In this document: one piece after another, positions 53,274 through 62,161 of the stretch
How positions within the stretch are numbered: position 1 is the stretch's first letter
Layout of the letters: every line of letters starts with the position of its first letter
Source: Algibacter miyuki
GTDB taxonomy: Bacteria > Bacteroidota > Bacteroidia > Flavobacteriales > Flavobacteriaceae
Length of the DNA stretch: 64,000 nucleotides
Assembly: GCF_042427745.1 (NCBI RefSeq)
Contig: NZ_JBHMFA010000001.1
Strand: one strand, 5' to 3'
Notes under the pieces: generated by a model
The model's input: the letters and a program-made list of their open reading frames with translations, nothing else
Told to the model about the DNA's origin: nothing
Database searches by the model: none
Translations under genes and position numbers: made by a program

Positions 53274-53304
53274 AAAAAAGCACCTATAGAATAGATGCTT
53301 TTTT
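53274..53304 (-). terminator. Terminator after the Pit phosphate transporter
   Basis: On the minus strand AAAAAAGCATCTAT and ATAGGTGCTTTTTT form a stem with one G-U pair, 23 bp after the stop at 53328. Its sequence resembles those at 51878 and 52909. Confidence 0.8.
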
Positions 53305-53327
53305 GCGTTATAATTTTGGTAAAAATA

Positions 53328-55664
53328 TTATTCTTCTTCTGTACTAGAAATTGTTGCAGGTTCCACAGAGGAATCGTGCGCATTATGATATTCTTCTAAT
53401 AAACTCATAGTGGCTTTAAGCAAATCTTTCGTTTCTAATAACACCCCAAAGTATAAGGTGGTGTTCTTCGGACTCGATTCTTCAGTACGTGTTCTTTCAA
53501 CTTGTTTCTGAATTTTTTCAGATAACAACTTAAACACATCGTCTTTTCTGCTTAAAATTTGTCCTATTTGCTCAAAAGAATGCGAATCGAAAGCCGTTTT
53601 CATATCATGAAACAATCCTTCAACCGATGCATCAACCTCTTTCAACTCTTTAATTTGGTTGAATTTCAGTTTCTTATGGTTGTTGTTAATATGCTTATAA
53701 CTCACCTTAGAAATATATTCTAAAGATTGTGCCATATCCTGTAAGTAGCCTAAAACATTAATGTAGAAATTACTTGCACCAACACTAGATTCGTCTAAGT
53801 TTTTAATAAAATAGAAAATGTTGTTACGTAAATCGTCAACTTCAATAGATAATTTATTAACCTGTTTTTGGTTCTTTTTAAGCGATACTAAATCTTGTTT
53901 AGCGAGACCGTTTATAGCGTTTGTATAAATTTTGTTTCCACGTTTTACTACGTTAGCAATATTGCCAGCACTTTCGTGAATAACACCTTGTACAGAACTA
54001 CTTTCTGCCTTTATCAAGCTATCTTCTGCTCTAACTTCTTTCGATTTTTTATTATGAACTACCGAACTTCTAATTAATAAACCAAAGGCTGCAACCAATA
54101 ATATAGGGAACATTACCGTAATGTTTAGGTTTAATAAATAGGCGACTAAAGCTGCTGCTGAAAACGCACTAAAGGCTGTAAAAAACCATCCACCAATAAC
54201 GTTTATTACACCCGCTACACGGTACACAGCACTTTCTGCACCCCAAGCTCTATCGGCAAGTGATGATCCCATGGCTACCATAAAAGTAACGTATGTTGTA
54301 GATAGTGGTAATTTGTATGAGGTTGCTATAGAAATTAAAACTGCAGCAATCATTAAGTTTAATGCTGCTCGCACTAAATCGAAAGCAGGTAATTCTACTG
54401 TTTTATTTTTTGATAAGGTAATCACTGGAACTTCAAACTGTTTATCAATTTTAGCTTGCCAAGAATTTGGTAGTAAATATGATGTTGTTTGAGAAAGTAA
54501 AACCGCTACACGCACAAAACCACGTGATAAAAAGTTAGGTTGAAAACGTTCTTTAGTTTCACTTTGGCTAGCAAGGTCTAACGATGTTTTTACAACGTTT
54601 TTCGCTTTGGTAGAAAACCATAACGTTAGTACCATAATCATACCTGCAGCAAAAAGCAACCAGTTGTTGGTTGGTACTTTTTCGGCTAAAATAGTCATCG
54701 GGAATTCGTAAGCAGGAACTCCAGAGGCCGACCATGCTAAAAAGGCATTGTAAGCCGCAACAGGTACACCAATAAAGTTTACTAAATCGTTACCAGCAAA
54801 AGCAAGTGCTAAGGCAAACGTACCTACTAAAATAATAAGTTTGTAGATGTTTATTTTGGCAAGCGAAATAAGAGCTAATGAAAGTAAAGACCATATTACA
54901 GAACTTACTAAAATAATACCAAGTACTTGAGTTTCTAAAAAGTGAGCCATAGTACCACCACCCAAAATATCGTAAGATTCGTTGGCGTAAGAGGTGCCTT
55001 TTAATCCTTTCATAAAGATGAAATAGGTAATGGCTGTAATGGCAAAACCACCAAATAGCGCACCAACCCATGGGGCTTTATTTTCAAAATTATAAGATAA
55101 TAGTAAACGGGCAACCCATTGTACTAAAGCACCAATGGAGAATGCGACGACCACCGAGAGCAGAATTCCGAATATAATTTGAGACGCTTTTGAAGTGTTG
55201 ATATAGTTAATAACATCGCCAAAATCGCCACCATCGTGTCCAATTTTTATTAAGGCAATGGCAACTGCAGCCCCCAATAATTCGAATACAATGGAAACTG
55301 TAGTTGATGTTGGCATCCCAACGGAGTTAAAGAAATCGAGCAGTAATATGTCCGTAATCATTACGGCCATAAAGATGATCATGATTTCGTTAAACATAAA
55401 CTCACTTGGGTTAAAAATACCCTTACGAGCAACTTCCATCATACCGCTAGAAAAAACAGCTCCAACCGCAACACCTACACTGGCCACAATCATAATGGTT
55501 TTAAAAGAAATGGCTTTAGAGCCAATAGCCGAGTTTAAAAAGTTTACGGCATCGTTACTAACGCCCACCACCAAATCTGCAATTGCAAGAATGGCTAAGG
55601 CGATAATCATATACAAATAGATATTATCCATAGTGTCTGGTTGAAATAAGGTTGCAAATATCAT
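53328..55664 (-). CDS. Pit-type inorganic phosphate transporter with C-terminal PhoU-like region
   Basis: 778 residues. PHO4/PiT repeats are present at the start (DLVVGVSNDAVNFLNSAIGS, about 28-47) and again later (AGNDLVNFIGVPVAAYNAF, about 290-310), with ten or more membrane segments. The last 230 residues or so (about 550-770) are cytoplasmic and helical, like PhoU/DUF47 (ESAGNIANVVKRGNKIYTNA, SLEYISKVSYKHINNNHKKL). It imports phosphate at the inner membrane. A start at Met 55631 (MDNIYLYMIIAL) is also possible. It follows the porin gene by 39 bp. Confidence 0.92.
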   Translation of the reverse strand: MIFATLFQPDTMDNIYLYMIIALAILAIADLVVGVSNDAVNFLNSAIGSKAISFKTIMIVASVGVAVGAVFSSGMMEVARKGIFNPSEFMFNEIMIIFMAVMITDILLLDFFNSVGMPTSTTVSIVFELLGAAVAIALIKIGHDGGDFGDVINYINTSKASQIIFGILLSVVVAFSIGALVQWVARLLLSYNFENKAPWVGALFGGFAITAITYFIFMKGLKGTSYANESYDILGGGTMAHFLETQVLGIILVSSVIWSLLSLALISLAKINIYKLIILVGTFALALAFAGNDLVNFIGVPVAAYNAFLAWSASGVPAYEFPMTILAEKVPTNNWLLFAAGMIMVLTLWFSTKAKNVVKTSLDLASQSETKERFQPNFLSRGFVRVAVLLSQTTSYLLPNSWQAKIDKQFEVPVITLSKNKTVELPAFDLVRAALNLMIAAVLISIATSYKLPLSTTYVTFMVAMGSSLADRAWGAESAVYRVAGVINVIGGWFFTAFSAFSAAALVAYLLNLNITVMFPILLVAAFGLLIRSSVVHNKKSKEVRAEDSLIKAESSSVQGVIHESAGNIANVVKRGNKIYTNAINGLAKQDLVSLKKNQKQVNKLSIEVDDLRNNIFYFIKNLDESSVGASNFYINVLGYLQDMAQSLEYISKVSYKHINNNHKKLKFNQIKELKEVDASVEGLFHDMKTAFDSHSFEQIGQILSRKDDVFKLLSEKIQKQVERTRTEESSPKNTTLYFGVLLETKDLLKATMSLLEEYHNAHDSSVEPATISSTEEE

Positions 55665-55703
55665 GACTATATAATGGTGTTGTGTTATGTTAATGTTATT
55701 TCT

Positions 55704-56894
55704 TTAAAAGTGTATATCGCACTGTAAACGATACATGATTTTATTGTTTCCGCCTGCCACATCTAAGTAGCTTAAATCGGTTTGAATTTTTAATTTATGT
55801 CCAACAATATATTTTGACAAACCAATGGTGTATTGGTTTTCGGCGTTTTCGTTGGTGATGTTTTTATCTAAAGTAATATTGGTGTAACGTCCAGAAACTT
55901 CGTAGTTGCTTTTAAGTAAATACCCGGTTTGAAGGTTTAAACCACGGCCTACTTGCACCACATCGCCAGTTAAAGTGCCATCAGAATTCATGGCAATTGG
56001 GTTATCGGCATCTCTATCGGCGTATTCAGCCATAAAAGAAAATCCTTGATACTTAAACATGGCATCTATAAAAAGTGTGCTAATGTTGGTTTCAAAAAAA
56101 CCGGTATCAGTTTCCATATAGCTTCCCATATTGCTGCGTGTTTTTACAGCATTATTGTTATAATCGTATACTACGCCTAGTGCTAGTTTTGGGGTCGATT
56201 CTCGTTTTAAGTCGGCACCTTTATAATCGCCATCACTGGTAAATTCACCGAAAGGGTAAAAATCTAATCGGCCAGTATATTGATGTCCGCCTAAGTTTCC
56301 AGTAGTTACATTTCGGCCTTCACCTTGTGCTATTGAAAAAGTTTCTTTAACAATAAAAGAGTTGGTTAGGTTAAAATGATGTTTTAATTGCATTCCGAAA
56401 TCACGATCGATGTTAAAACGGCTATTAAGTAAAGAGCGATCTACTTGTTGCAAGTTTGCTGAAGATATAATACGTTCGCGGTTGCCAGGTAATTTTGTTT
56501 GGCCTACCCAAAGTTCAAAATTCTTATAAAAATTCCACATTAAAAATGCATCTAAAATATAACGTGGCGCGTTCCCTGTAAATTCCGAAGCACCCGATTG
56601 GTCTCTGTTAGATAAGCCCAATTCAATTTTATATTTTAATTTCGGGCTGTAAGCAAAACCATTAAATTTCAATCGAGAGCGTCTAATTAGGAAGTTGGCG
56701 TCGCTTTTTTCGCCATCTTCCCAAACGGAAGAGCCAAGAAGTTGAACTCGTAATCCTACTTTCATGGTCCAAGAGCTGTCTTTTCCAACCACGTTGAAAA
56801 TACCGTTTCCGAATTTTCCGGTTGTAATCTCTTGCGCTTGCGCGGAAGCCATAAACCAGAAAACTACTCCAAACAGGATAAGTTTAAGTTTCAT
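55704..56894 (-). CDS. Phosphate-selective porin O/P family
   Basis: 396 residues. A signal peptide (1-20, ending AQAQ) is followed by strands with the alternating pattern of a beta-barrel. WTMKVGLRVQLLGSSVWE, NFLIRRSRLKFNGFAYSPK and FELWVGQTKLPGNRERI match the OprO/OprP family that passes phosphate or pyrophosphate through the outer membrane. The C-terminus ends YRLQCDIHF, with the terminal Phe typical of outer-membrane proteins. It is first in an operon with the Pit transporter. A PHO-like motif lies 41 bp upstream. Confidence 0.9.
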   Translation of the reverse strand: MKLKLILFGVVFWFMASAQAQEITTGKFGNGIFNVVGKDSSWTMKVGLRVQLLGSSVWEDGEKSDANFLIRRSRLKFNGFAYSPKLKYKIELGLSNRDQSGASEFTGNAPRYILDAFLMWNFYKNFELWVGQTKLPGNRERIISSANLQQVDRSLLNSRFNIDRDFGMQLKHHFNLTNSFIVKETFSIAQGEGRNVTTGNLGGHQYTGRLDFYPFGEFTSDGDYKGADLKRESTPKLALGVVYDYNNNAVKTRSNMGSYMETDTGFFETNISTLFIDAMFKYQGFSFMAEYADRDADNPIAMNSDGTLTGDVVQVGRGLNLQTGYLLKSNYEVSGRYTNITLDKNITNENAENQYTIGLSKYIVGHKLKIQTDLSYLDVAGGNNKIMYRLQCDIHF

Positions 56895-56934
56895 TATTCA
56901 GTATTAGTTTTTGTCGCTGCAAAGAACTAAAAAG

Positions 56935-56962
56935 AATGTTAACTTAATGTTTCCTAATGATT
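56935..56962. promoter_or_regulatory. PHO-like direct repeats before the porin-Pit operon
   Basis: AATGTTAACTT, AATGTTTCCT and AATGATT start at 56935, 56946 and 56956, i.e. at steps of 11 and 10 bp. This is 41-68 bp upstream of the porin ATG. The spacing is that of tandem PhoB-type sites. Confidence 0.5.
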
Positions 56963-56976
56963 AAGTTTGAAACAAA

Positions 56977-57008
56977 AAAGGCTACCTAAAAATAGGTAGC
57001 CTTATTAG
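56977..57008 (-). terminator. Minus-strand terminator in the divergent region upstream of the porin gene
   Basis: On the minus strand AAGGCTACCTAT and ATAGGTAGCCTTTTTT-like arms pair (GGCTACCT with AGGTAGCC), followed by TTTTTT. It ends no known gene, as no ORF lies upstream on this strand. Confidence 0.75.
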
Positions 57009-57150
57009 AATTCACTATAATGTAGTCGACAAAAACTAATAGATTATATGAAAAACTAATCTTGTTGTCCAAGGATATTACAAATATCTTGGATTAAATT
57101 GACTTAAATGTAACCACAATATTAAGTAATTATTAATATTGTGGTGAATT
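56977..57150 (-). ncRNA. Candidate small RNA, possibly phosphate-regulated
   Basis: A minus-strand terminator at 56977 with no gene before it implies a transcript. Upstream lie two stem-loops: a perfect 13-bp inverted repeat (ACCACAATATTAA and TTAATATTGTGGT, 57113-57145) and TCCAAGGATATT with AATATCTTGGA (57068-57093). I find no ATG on the minus strand between 57150 and 57009, so it would be non-coding. TACATTTT (57162-57155) is a possible -7 element and the triple 11-bp repeat at 57193 lies behind it. The RNA itself is inferred. Confidence 0.4.
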
Positions 57151-57192
57151 TAATAAAATGTAAAATACTGATTAATAATTATTTATACTTCC

Positions 57193-57225
57193 AATGTTAA
57201 TTTAATGTTACGTAAATGTTGTGTA
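57193..57225. promoter_or_regulatory. Three perfect-period 11-bp direct repeats (PHO-like)
   Basis: AATGTTAATTT, AATGTTACGTA and AATGTTGTGTA follow each other with an exact 11-bp period. The gene at 57283 starts 58 bp later, with TTG (57219-57221), 20 bp and TATCTTCG (57242-57249) as a possible promoter. The array could also act to the left on the candidate small RNA. Confidence 0.5.
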
Positions 57226-57282
57226 ATTGTAAAATATTTTCTATCTTCGTAATGGAAATAATAATCTCAAACCCAACTTACA

Positions 57283-57597
57283 ATGAAAAATATATTAATT
57301 ATCGCATTAGCTTTGTTTACATCTTTGACTTTTGCTCAAAATGATAAAAAGCTAACTTTAAATAAAGAAACAAATCAAATTGATGCTGTTTACTATCATG
57401 AAAATGGTAAAGTTAGCCAAACAGGAACTTTTACTGCTGATGGGAAACTAGACGGAAAATGGATTAGTTTTGATGAAGCTGGTGAAAAAACAACGGTTGC
57501 TTTTTATAAAGATGGTAAAAAAGTTGGAAAATGGATTCACTGGATCGAAGGAAAGAAAAAAGTAGTAAGTTATGAAAATAACGTAGCTACCTTATAA
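57283..57597 (+). CDS. Exported MORN-variant repeat protein
   Basis: 104 residues with a signal peptide (1-18, ending TFAQ). It holds about three MORN-variant units with the pattern YHENGKVSQTGTFTADGKLD, GKWISFDEAGEKTTVAFYKD, GKKVGKWIHWIEGKK. Such proteins are often wrongly named nicotinate-nucleotide adenylyltransferase in flavobacterial genomes; nothing here supports that. Function unknown, periplasmic or surface. The upstream PHO-like array suggests phosphate control. Confidence 0.82.
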   Translation: MKNILIIALALFTSLTFAQNDKKLTLNKETNQIDAVYYHENGKVSQTGTFTADGKLDGKWISFDEAGEKTTVAFYKDGKKVGKWIHWIEGKKKVVSYENNVATL

Positions 57598-57618
57598 ATA
57601 GCATACTATTTTAACATA

Positions 57619-57656
57619 AAAAGAACGCCTAAAACAATATGTTTTAGGCGTTTTAC
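57619..57656. terminator. Bidirectional terminator between 57283 gene and TonB receptor
   Basis: AACGCCTAAAAC and GTTTTAGGCGTT pair perfectly, with A-rich and T-rich flanks, between converging genes. Confidence 0.88.
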
Positions 57657-57675
57657 TTTTATAAAAAGAAATCTT

Positions 57676-60504
57676 TTAGAACTTATATGCGTATCCAATT
57701 GAAAACTCGGTACCAGGTTCTCTTAAAGAGAATATTTGATCTTGGGCTTCATACGATTGGAAAACACTTTCTCTGTCGCTGCCTAAGATGTTTGATACTT
57801 TAATATCTATAGATGATTTTTTAGACGCTCCAAAAGCTTTGTTTAACGTAAAGTTTAAGCTCTGGAATGGTTTTGTAAATACATCTGGAACACCACCTAA
57901 ACCAACAACCTCTAAGGTTTTACCTTGCACATTAAAGAATAGACCGGTTTGTAGACCAAGTTCTTTATTAGCGTAGTTTAAGCTCGTGTTTACTAAAAAC
58001 GGTGCTTGCCCTTGTAATTGTCTTTTTTCGTCTATGGTTTGGCCATCTCTTGCGTTGGCAACTCTAGAGTTGTATTCTTCCTCAGACATGGTTAACTCCG
58101 ATTCGGTAACCGATACGTTTAAAGCAAACTTTAAATCGTTTAAATCTTCAGCAATAAAACCTAAGCTTTTTCTAAACTCTACCTCGGCACCATAAACCTT
58201 GGCGCTACCTAAGTTACCAATAGTTAATTGGGTTGGGGCAGAAGCAAAGAATGATTTTTCTAAAGGATCTTTAAAATCTTTAAAGAAAGCACTTACCGCA
58301 AACATTTGTCCGCCAGCTCCGAAGTTTTCAAATCTTAAATCGAAGTTGTTTACATAGGTTGGTTTCAAATCGATGTTACCAATAAATAAACGGTCTGTAA
58401 TAGGATCGAAAATTTGAGATAAAGAAGCTTCTTTAAAAGAAGGTCTTGCTGTTGTTTTATAATATGATGTACGAATGTTAGATTTTTCGGTAGCGGCATA
58501 AATAAAGTTGGCCGACGGAAATAAATCGTAAACATCAATCACTTTGAATCTATTATATAAATCTGCACCATCTTGCCCAGTGTAATATGATGAAAAGGCT
58601 TCAGCTCTTAAACCTAAAATAGTTTTTAGTTTTTCAGAAATATTAAATTCATTAGAAATGTAAGTTGAAGAAATATGTTGCTCACCTTCATAAGCATCAT
58701 TAGGGTTAAAAAGATCACCAGAAATTAAATATGTACCGTTTGAGTTATCTCTACTCCAAAGGTTTTCTGTTGCTAAAATATTATCAGGATTTCCGTTTAA
58801 AACTGATGTTCCGTTATTGTCAAACGTCCAATCGTCTACACTAAAATCTCTAAATTTATACGTATGGCCACCACCAAATTTCACTTTTGCAGGTTTTCCG
58901 AATAATTCGTATTTTTTACTCAAATCGACTTTACCAGCCCAGTTTTCTTCTTGTAAAAAACGCCAAATTCTAATAGGGAACGTTGCTGCGGAAGCACTAA
59001 TAAAATAATCGCCAGTTTGAGATTCTTGAAGCGGTGTTACTCTATGATCTAAGTCGTGAACTTTAGATATTGTTGGAGATAATTTCCATTCGAAGTTCCA
59101 GTCATTTTCTGCACCAAAAGAGTGCGTACCATTTAATAATACGTTGGTTACGGAGCGTTCGGTATAAGTAATAGCGTCTTTTGTTAATGGCTCATATCCA
59201 GAGCCAGAACCAGAACCACCTTGTGCTACGGTTTGACTAAAGAAACCACCAGCAGATTCTCCATTTTGAATATGAAGTACATTAAAACGGTATTTTGAGT
59301 TTTGTGTTTTAAAAGTAAGTCCAACAAGTCCGTTTACAAGAACATTATTAATACCTTCACGACCATTAGAAATTCTATCGGCAACTAACTCATTATTCGA
59401 CGTATCGTTAGCATCTATAGAGTATGCGCCATCACGTCTGTTTTCGTAAAATGTTGTACTGTTTTTGTATGAAAAAGAAGCTAAGTAACCAAACTTGTTA
59501 TATTCACCTACTTCAAATTGATCTCCAATAGTAAAACCGAAATCGAAGTTAGGTTTGCTTGTTTCTTCTTTAGCTCTTAATTGGCTATCGAAACGGCTTG
59601 TAAGGGTTGTTAATAAGCCACGGTTATCAAATGTACCAGGAATGTTTTGGTAACGGTGAATTGGGCGGCTTCTAGAATTATCATCATATCCAAAAAAGTC
59701 CGTGCTACTAGAATTTCCTATTAAAAAATTATCTTTACCATGCATGCTTGGGTTAAAAGCTGCACCAAGCGAAATAGACGCTTCAAATTTCGTTGGAAAA
59801 TCTTTAGTTACAATATCTACAACACCACCGGTAAAATCGGCAGGGTATTCGGCAGCAGCAGATTTTACTACAATAATATTATCGATAATATTAGTTGGAA
59901 AAATATCCATTTGAATTGTGTTTCTGTCAGGATCTAAACCGGGAATATCAACCCCGTTCAAAGTTGTTTTTGTGTAACGATCTCCAAGACCACGTACATA
60001 AACATATTTTCCTCCCTCTACAGAAACACCAGGAACACTTTTTACAGCACTTGCGATGTTACTTGCTCCGCTAGATTTTATGCTTTGCGCCGATAAACCA
60101 TCTAAAAGGGTAACCGATTTTTTCTGAAGATTTAAAACCGCATTTTCAGTATTGCGTTTGGCGCTTGTAGTAATTACAATTTCGTCTAAAGAATTCGATT
60201 TTAAAATAACATCTAAATAGAAAACTTGGTTTGCTTTAATAACAATATCACTAATTTCCTTCGATTCGTATCCAACAAAAGAGAATATTAGGGTATAATT
60301 TCCGGCATCTAAATTTAGTTGGTATTTACCATCAAAATCTGTTGTTGTGCCGGTTGTAGTTCCTTTTACTAAAATGTTGGCAAAAGCCATAGCTTCATTA
60401 TTGTATTCGCCATCTAGCACATTTCCAGTAACAGTTCCTGTTTGTGCGCTTAAACTTAATATTGAAGTTAAAAAAAGCGTAAGAAGGATATAAATATTTT
60501 TCAT
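57676..60504 (-). CDS. TonB-dependent outer-membrane receptor
   Basis: 942 residues from Met 60504 (MKNIYILLTLFLTSILSLSA); a Met at 60531 would add nine residues before the signal peptide. A carboxypeptidase-regulatory-like domain (about 23-110; GTVTGNVLDGEYNNEAMAFA, TTDFDGKYQLNLDAGNY) is followed by a plug (about 135-235; GASNIASAVKSVPGVSVEGG, YVYVRGLGDRYTKTTLNGV) and a beta-barrel ending FSIGYAYKF. It comes after the lipoprotein gene at 61855 (82 bp), which probably encodes its surface partner. Because of the PHO-like motifs upstream, a phosphorus-containing ligand is inferred. Confidence 0.93.
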   Translation of the reverse strand: MKNIYILLTLFLTSILSLSAQTGTVTGNVLDGEYNNEAMAFANILVKGTTTGTTTDFDGKYQLNLDAGNYTLIFSFVGYESKEISDIVIKANQVFYLDVILKSNSLDEIVITTSAKRNTENAVLNLQKKSVTLLDGLSAQSIKSSGASNIASAVKSVPGVSVEGGKYVYVRGLGDRYTKTTLNGVDIPGLDPDRNTIQMDIFPTNIIDNIIVVKSAAAEYPADFTGGVVDIVTKDFPTKFEASISLGAAFNPSMHGKDNFLIGNSSSTDFFGYDDNSRSRPIHRYQNIPGTFDNRGLLTTLTSRFDSQLRAKEETSKPNFDFGFTIGDQFEVGEYNKFGYLASFSYKNSTTFYENRRDGAYSIDANDTSNNELVADRISNGREGINNVLVNGLVGLTFKTQNSKYRFNVLHIQNGESAGGFFSQTVAQGGSGSGSGYEPLTKDAITYTERSVTNVLLNGTHSFGAENDWNFEWKLSPTISKVHDLDHRVTPLQESQTGDYFISASAATFPIRIWRFLQEENWAGKVDLSKKYELFGKPAKVKFGGGHTYKFRDFSVDDWTFDNNGTSVLNGNPDNILATENLWSRDNSNGTYLISGDLFNPNDAYEGEQHISSTYISNEFNISEKLKTILGLRAEAFSSYYTGQDGADLYNRFKVIDVYDLFPSANFIYAATEKSNIRTSYYKTTARPSFKEASLSQIFDPITDRLFIGNIDLKPTYVNNFDLRFENFGAGGQMFAVSAFFKDFKDPLEKSFFASAPTQLTIGNLGSAKVYGAEVEFRKSLGFIAEDLNDLKFALNVSVTESELTMSEEEYNSRVANARDGQTIDEKRQLQGQAPFLVNTSLNYANKELGLQTGLFFNVQGKTLEVVGLGGVPDVFTKPFQSLNFTLNKAFGASKKSSIDIKVSNILGSDRESVFQSYEAQDQIFSLREPGTEFSIGYAYKF

Positions 60505-60586
60505 AAATATAATTTGAAAACTACTGCTCACCCGAAAGTAAGCAGTAGTTGTATATTTTTTTAATATAAAGTGAAGCGGTTATTTT

Positions 60587-61855
60587 TTATAATGATAAAC
60601 CACCTTCGATTACAGCGTAAGTCCAAGTAAACTCAGAGATTGTTGCTCCAACAGTTTGTGCACCTTTAGCAACTGCAGTAGCTTCCGAGCCGAAACCAGT
60701 AACTGTTACAGTTTCTGCTTTGTTAGCAAAAACATCTGTTACCGCGGTAACACCTGTTGGTAATACAATTTCCCAAGCAGAGAATGTTAATTTAGCGTCG
60801 TTATAGTTTGTGGCTACACCGTCGTTATCTAATTCTACATCAGAATCGGCTTTAAATCCGTAAGCATAAACATTGTTAGTTGCTCCAGTAGCACCACTTC
60901 TGTAATCGGCATATTCACCGTTTGCAGTAACACCGTTTCCAACAATAGTTGCGTTTTGTAAAGTAAAAGATCCTGTAGCAGTTCCTTCTGGTCCGTCAAT
61001 TTCAAAAGCATGATCAGATGCGTCTCCTAAAACAACAACCGCATTGTCAATAGTTCCAGAGTAAGCTTGATCAATATCTAAAGCATCATCACCTTGTCCC
61101 CAAACTAATACGTTTTTTACGTTTACTGTACCACCGAAAAACTCGATACCATCATCAACATTTGCGATAACTTCAATGTTTTCAATTACAGTTCCAGTAC
61201 CAACACCACCAAGTGTTAAACCGTTAATTTCGTTTCCTTCACCAATTAAAGCACCACCGTGACGGATAGAAATGTATTTAAGTACTCCAGAGTTATCAGC
61301 AGCATCTGTTCCACCGTATAATCCAAAAGTATCATCAGCAGGAATACCTTCAATTTGAACTTCAACTAAATCACCTTTAAAAGAACAAGGTGCGTTACCT
61401 AAAACAATTAGGCCACCCCAAAGTCCTCTGTTAGATTCATCTAAATTAGAACCTGCATTTTCGCCTGCATCAATATCATCACTTGTAGAAGTAAAAATAA
61501 TTGGGCTTGTAGAAGTACCTTCAGCATTAATTTTAGAACCTCTTGCAATAATTAAAGCAGATGCTAAAGAACCTGTTCCTGGCTTTCCTTTAATAATAGT
61601 TCCAGCTTCAATAGTTAAAGTAGCTCCATTATCAACAACTACTTTTTGGTTTAATTCATATATTTTGTCATTCGTCCAAGTGGTATTTTCAGTAATTGCT
61701 CCAGTTACTGCAACCGTTTCCGTAGTACTTGTGCCATTGCCACCATCTTGGATAATTGTAATTTCTTCTATTATAATAGGTGTATCATCATCTTTAAGAC
61801 AACCAGTAAAAACTAGTGTAGATACCATTAACAGAGGTAAAATTATTTTTTTCAT
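60587..61855 (-). CDS. Outer-membrane lipoprotein with beta-helix-like body
   Basis: 422 residues. The lipobox VFTGC gives the lipidated Cys19. Acidic residues follow (LKDDDTPIIIEE), as in lipoproteins exported to the surface of Bacteroidota. The body has parallel-beta-helix features: NQKVVVDNGATLTIEAGTII (about 70-90), SPIIFTSTSDDIDAGENAGS, RGLWGGLIVLGNAP, GVLKYISIRHGG. It immediately precedes the TonB receptor gene and is probably its partner, although it is not SusD-like. Ligand unknown. Confidence 0.85.
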   Translation of the reverse strand: MKKIILPLLMVSTLVFTGCLKDDDTPIIIEEITIIQDGGNGTSTTETVAVTGAITENTTWTNDKIYELNQKVVVDNGATLTIEAGTIIKGKPGTGSLASALIIARGSKINAEGTSTSPIIFTSTSDDIDAGENAGSNLDESNRGLWGGLIVLGNAPCSFKGDLVEVQIEGIPADDTFGLYGGTDAADNSGVLKYISIRHGGALIGEGNEINGLTLGGVGTGTVIENIEVIANVDDGIEFFGGTVNVKNVLVWGQGDDALDIDQAYSGTIDNAVVVLGDASDHAFEIDGPEGTATGSFTLQNATIVGNGVTANGEYADYRSGATGATNNVYAYGFKADSDVELDNDGVATNYNDAKLTFSAWEIVLPTGVTAVTDVFANKAETVTVTGFGSEATAVAKGAQTVGATISEFTWTYAVIEGGLSL

Positions 61856-61967
61856 GAGTTTTTTAATTTTGATATATTTTGTTTATTTCTTTCGGCAAAG
61901 AAACTACCGTAATCTTAAAATGGTGTTAATTCAAGATTAACGAACGGTAATAAAAGTGTTAGTAAAA

Positions 61968-62021
61968 GGTTACCTTAATGTTGCTTGATTTTACAAGAGG
62001 GTTACATTAAGTTAACATTAG
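61968..62021. promoter_or_regulatory. PHO-like motifs upstream of the lipoprotein-TonB receptor genes
   Basis: GGTTACCTTAATGTTG at 61968 and GGGTTACATTAAGTTAACAT at 61999. The second read on the minus strand is TAATGTTAACT then TAATGTAACCC, an 11-bp step, nearly identical to the site before the porin gene. Confidence 0.5.
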
Positions 62022-62095
62022 AAAATGGCTTAATGCTATAGTTGATTTCGAGGAAATGTGGTAATCTATTATTTGGGAACATAATATAAAGACAT

Positions 62096-62134
62096 AAAAA
62101 AAACAGCCTTCTAATTAAGAAGACTGTTTTTTTT
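62096..62134 (-). terminator. Terminator after the stand-alone regulatory-domain gene
   Basis: AAACAGCCTTCT and AGAAGACTGTTT pair with one mismatch, with A and T runs outside; 27 bp after the stop at 62162. Confidence 0.8.
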
Positions 62135-62161
62135 ATAATGAATGAAATATGTTATTATCCT

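Larger units (their letters stand above)
56895..57282. other. Divergent region between porin gene and 57283, rich in inverted repeats
   Basis: 388 bp without an ORF. It holds a PHO-like motif next to the porin gene (56935), a minus-strand terminator (56977), inverted repeats at 57068-57093 and 57113-57145, and a triple 11-bp repeat at 57193-57225. Each is listed separately or discussed in the findings. Confidence 0.75.
61856..62161. other. Gene-free region with PHO-like motifs and a terminator
   Basis: 306 bp without an ORF. It contains the motifs at 61968-62021 and a terminator at 62096-62134; the rest is AT-rich promoter-like sequence for the lipoprotein gene. Confidence 0.6.

Noticed and set aside
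54790..55071. A 93-codon frame within the Pit gene on the same strand.
   Set aside because: It lies in another frame of a clear transporter gene, and its Trp/Tyr/Cys/His-rich translation is not protein-like.
57283..57597. Nicotinate-nucleotide adenylyltransferase, a name often given to such proteins.
   Set aside because: It has a signal peptide and MORN-variant repeats and none of the nucleotidyltransferase motifs.
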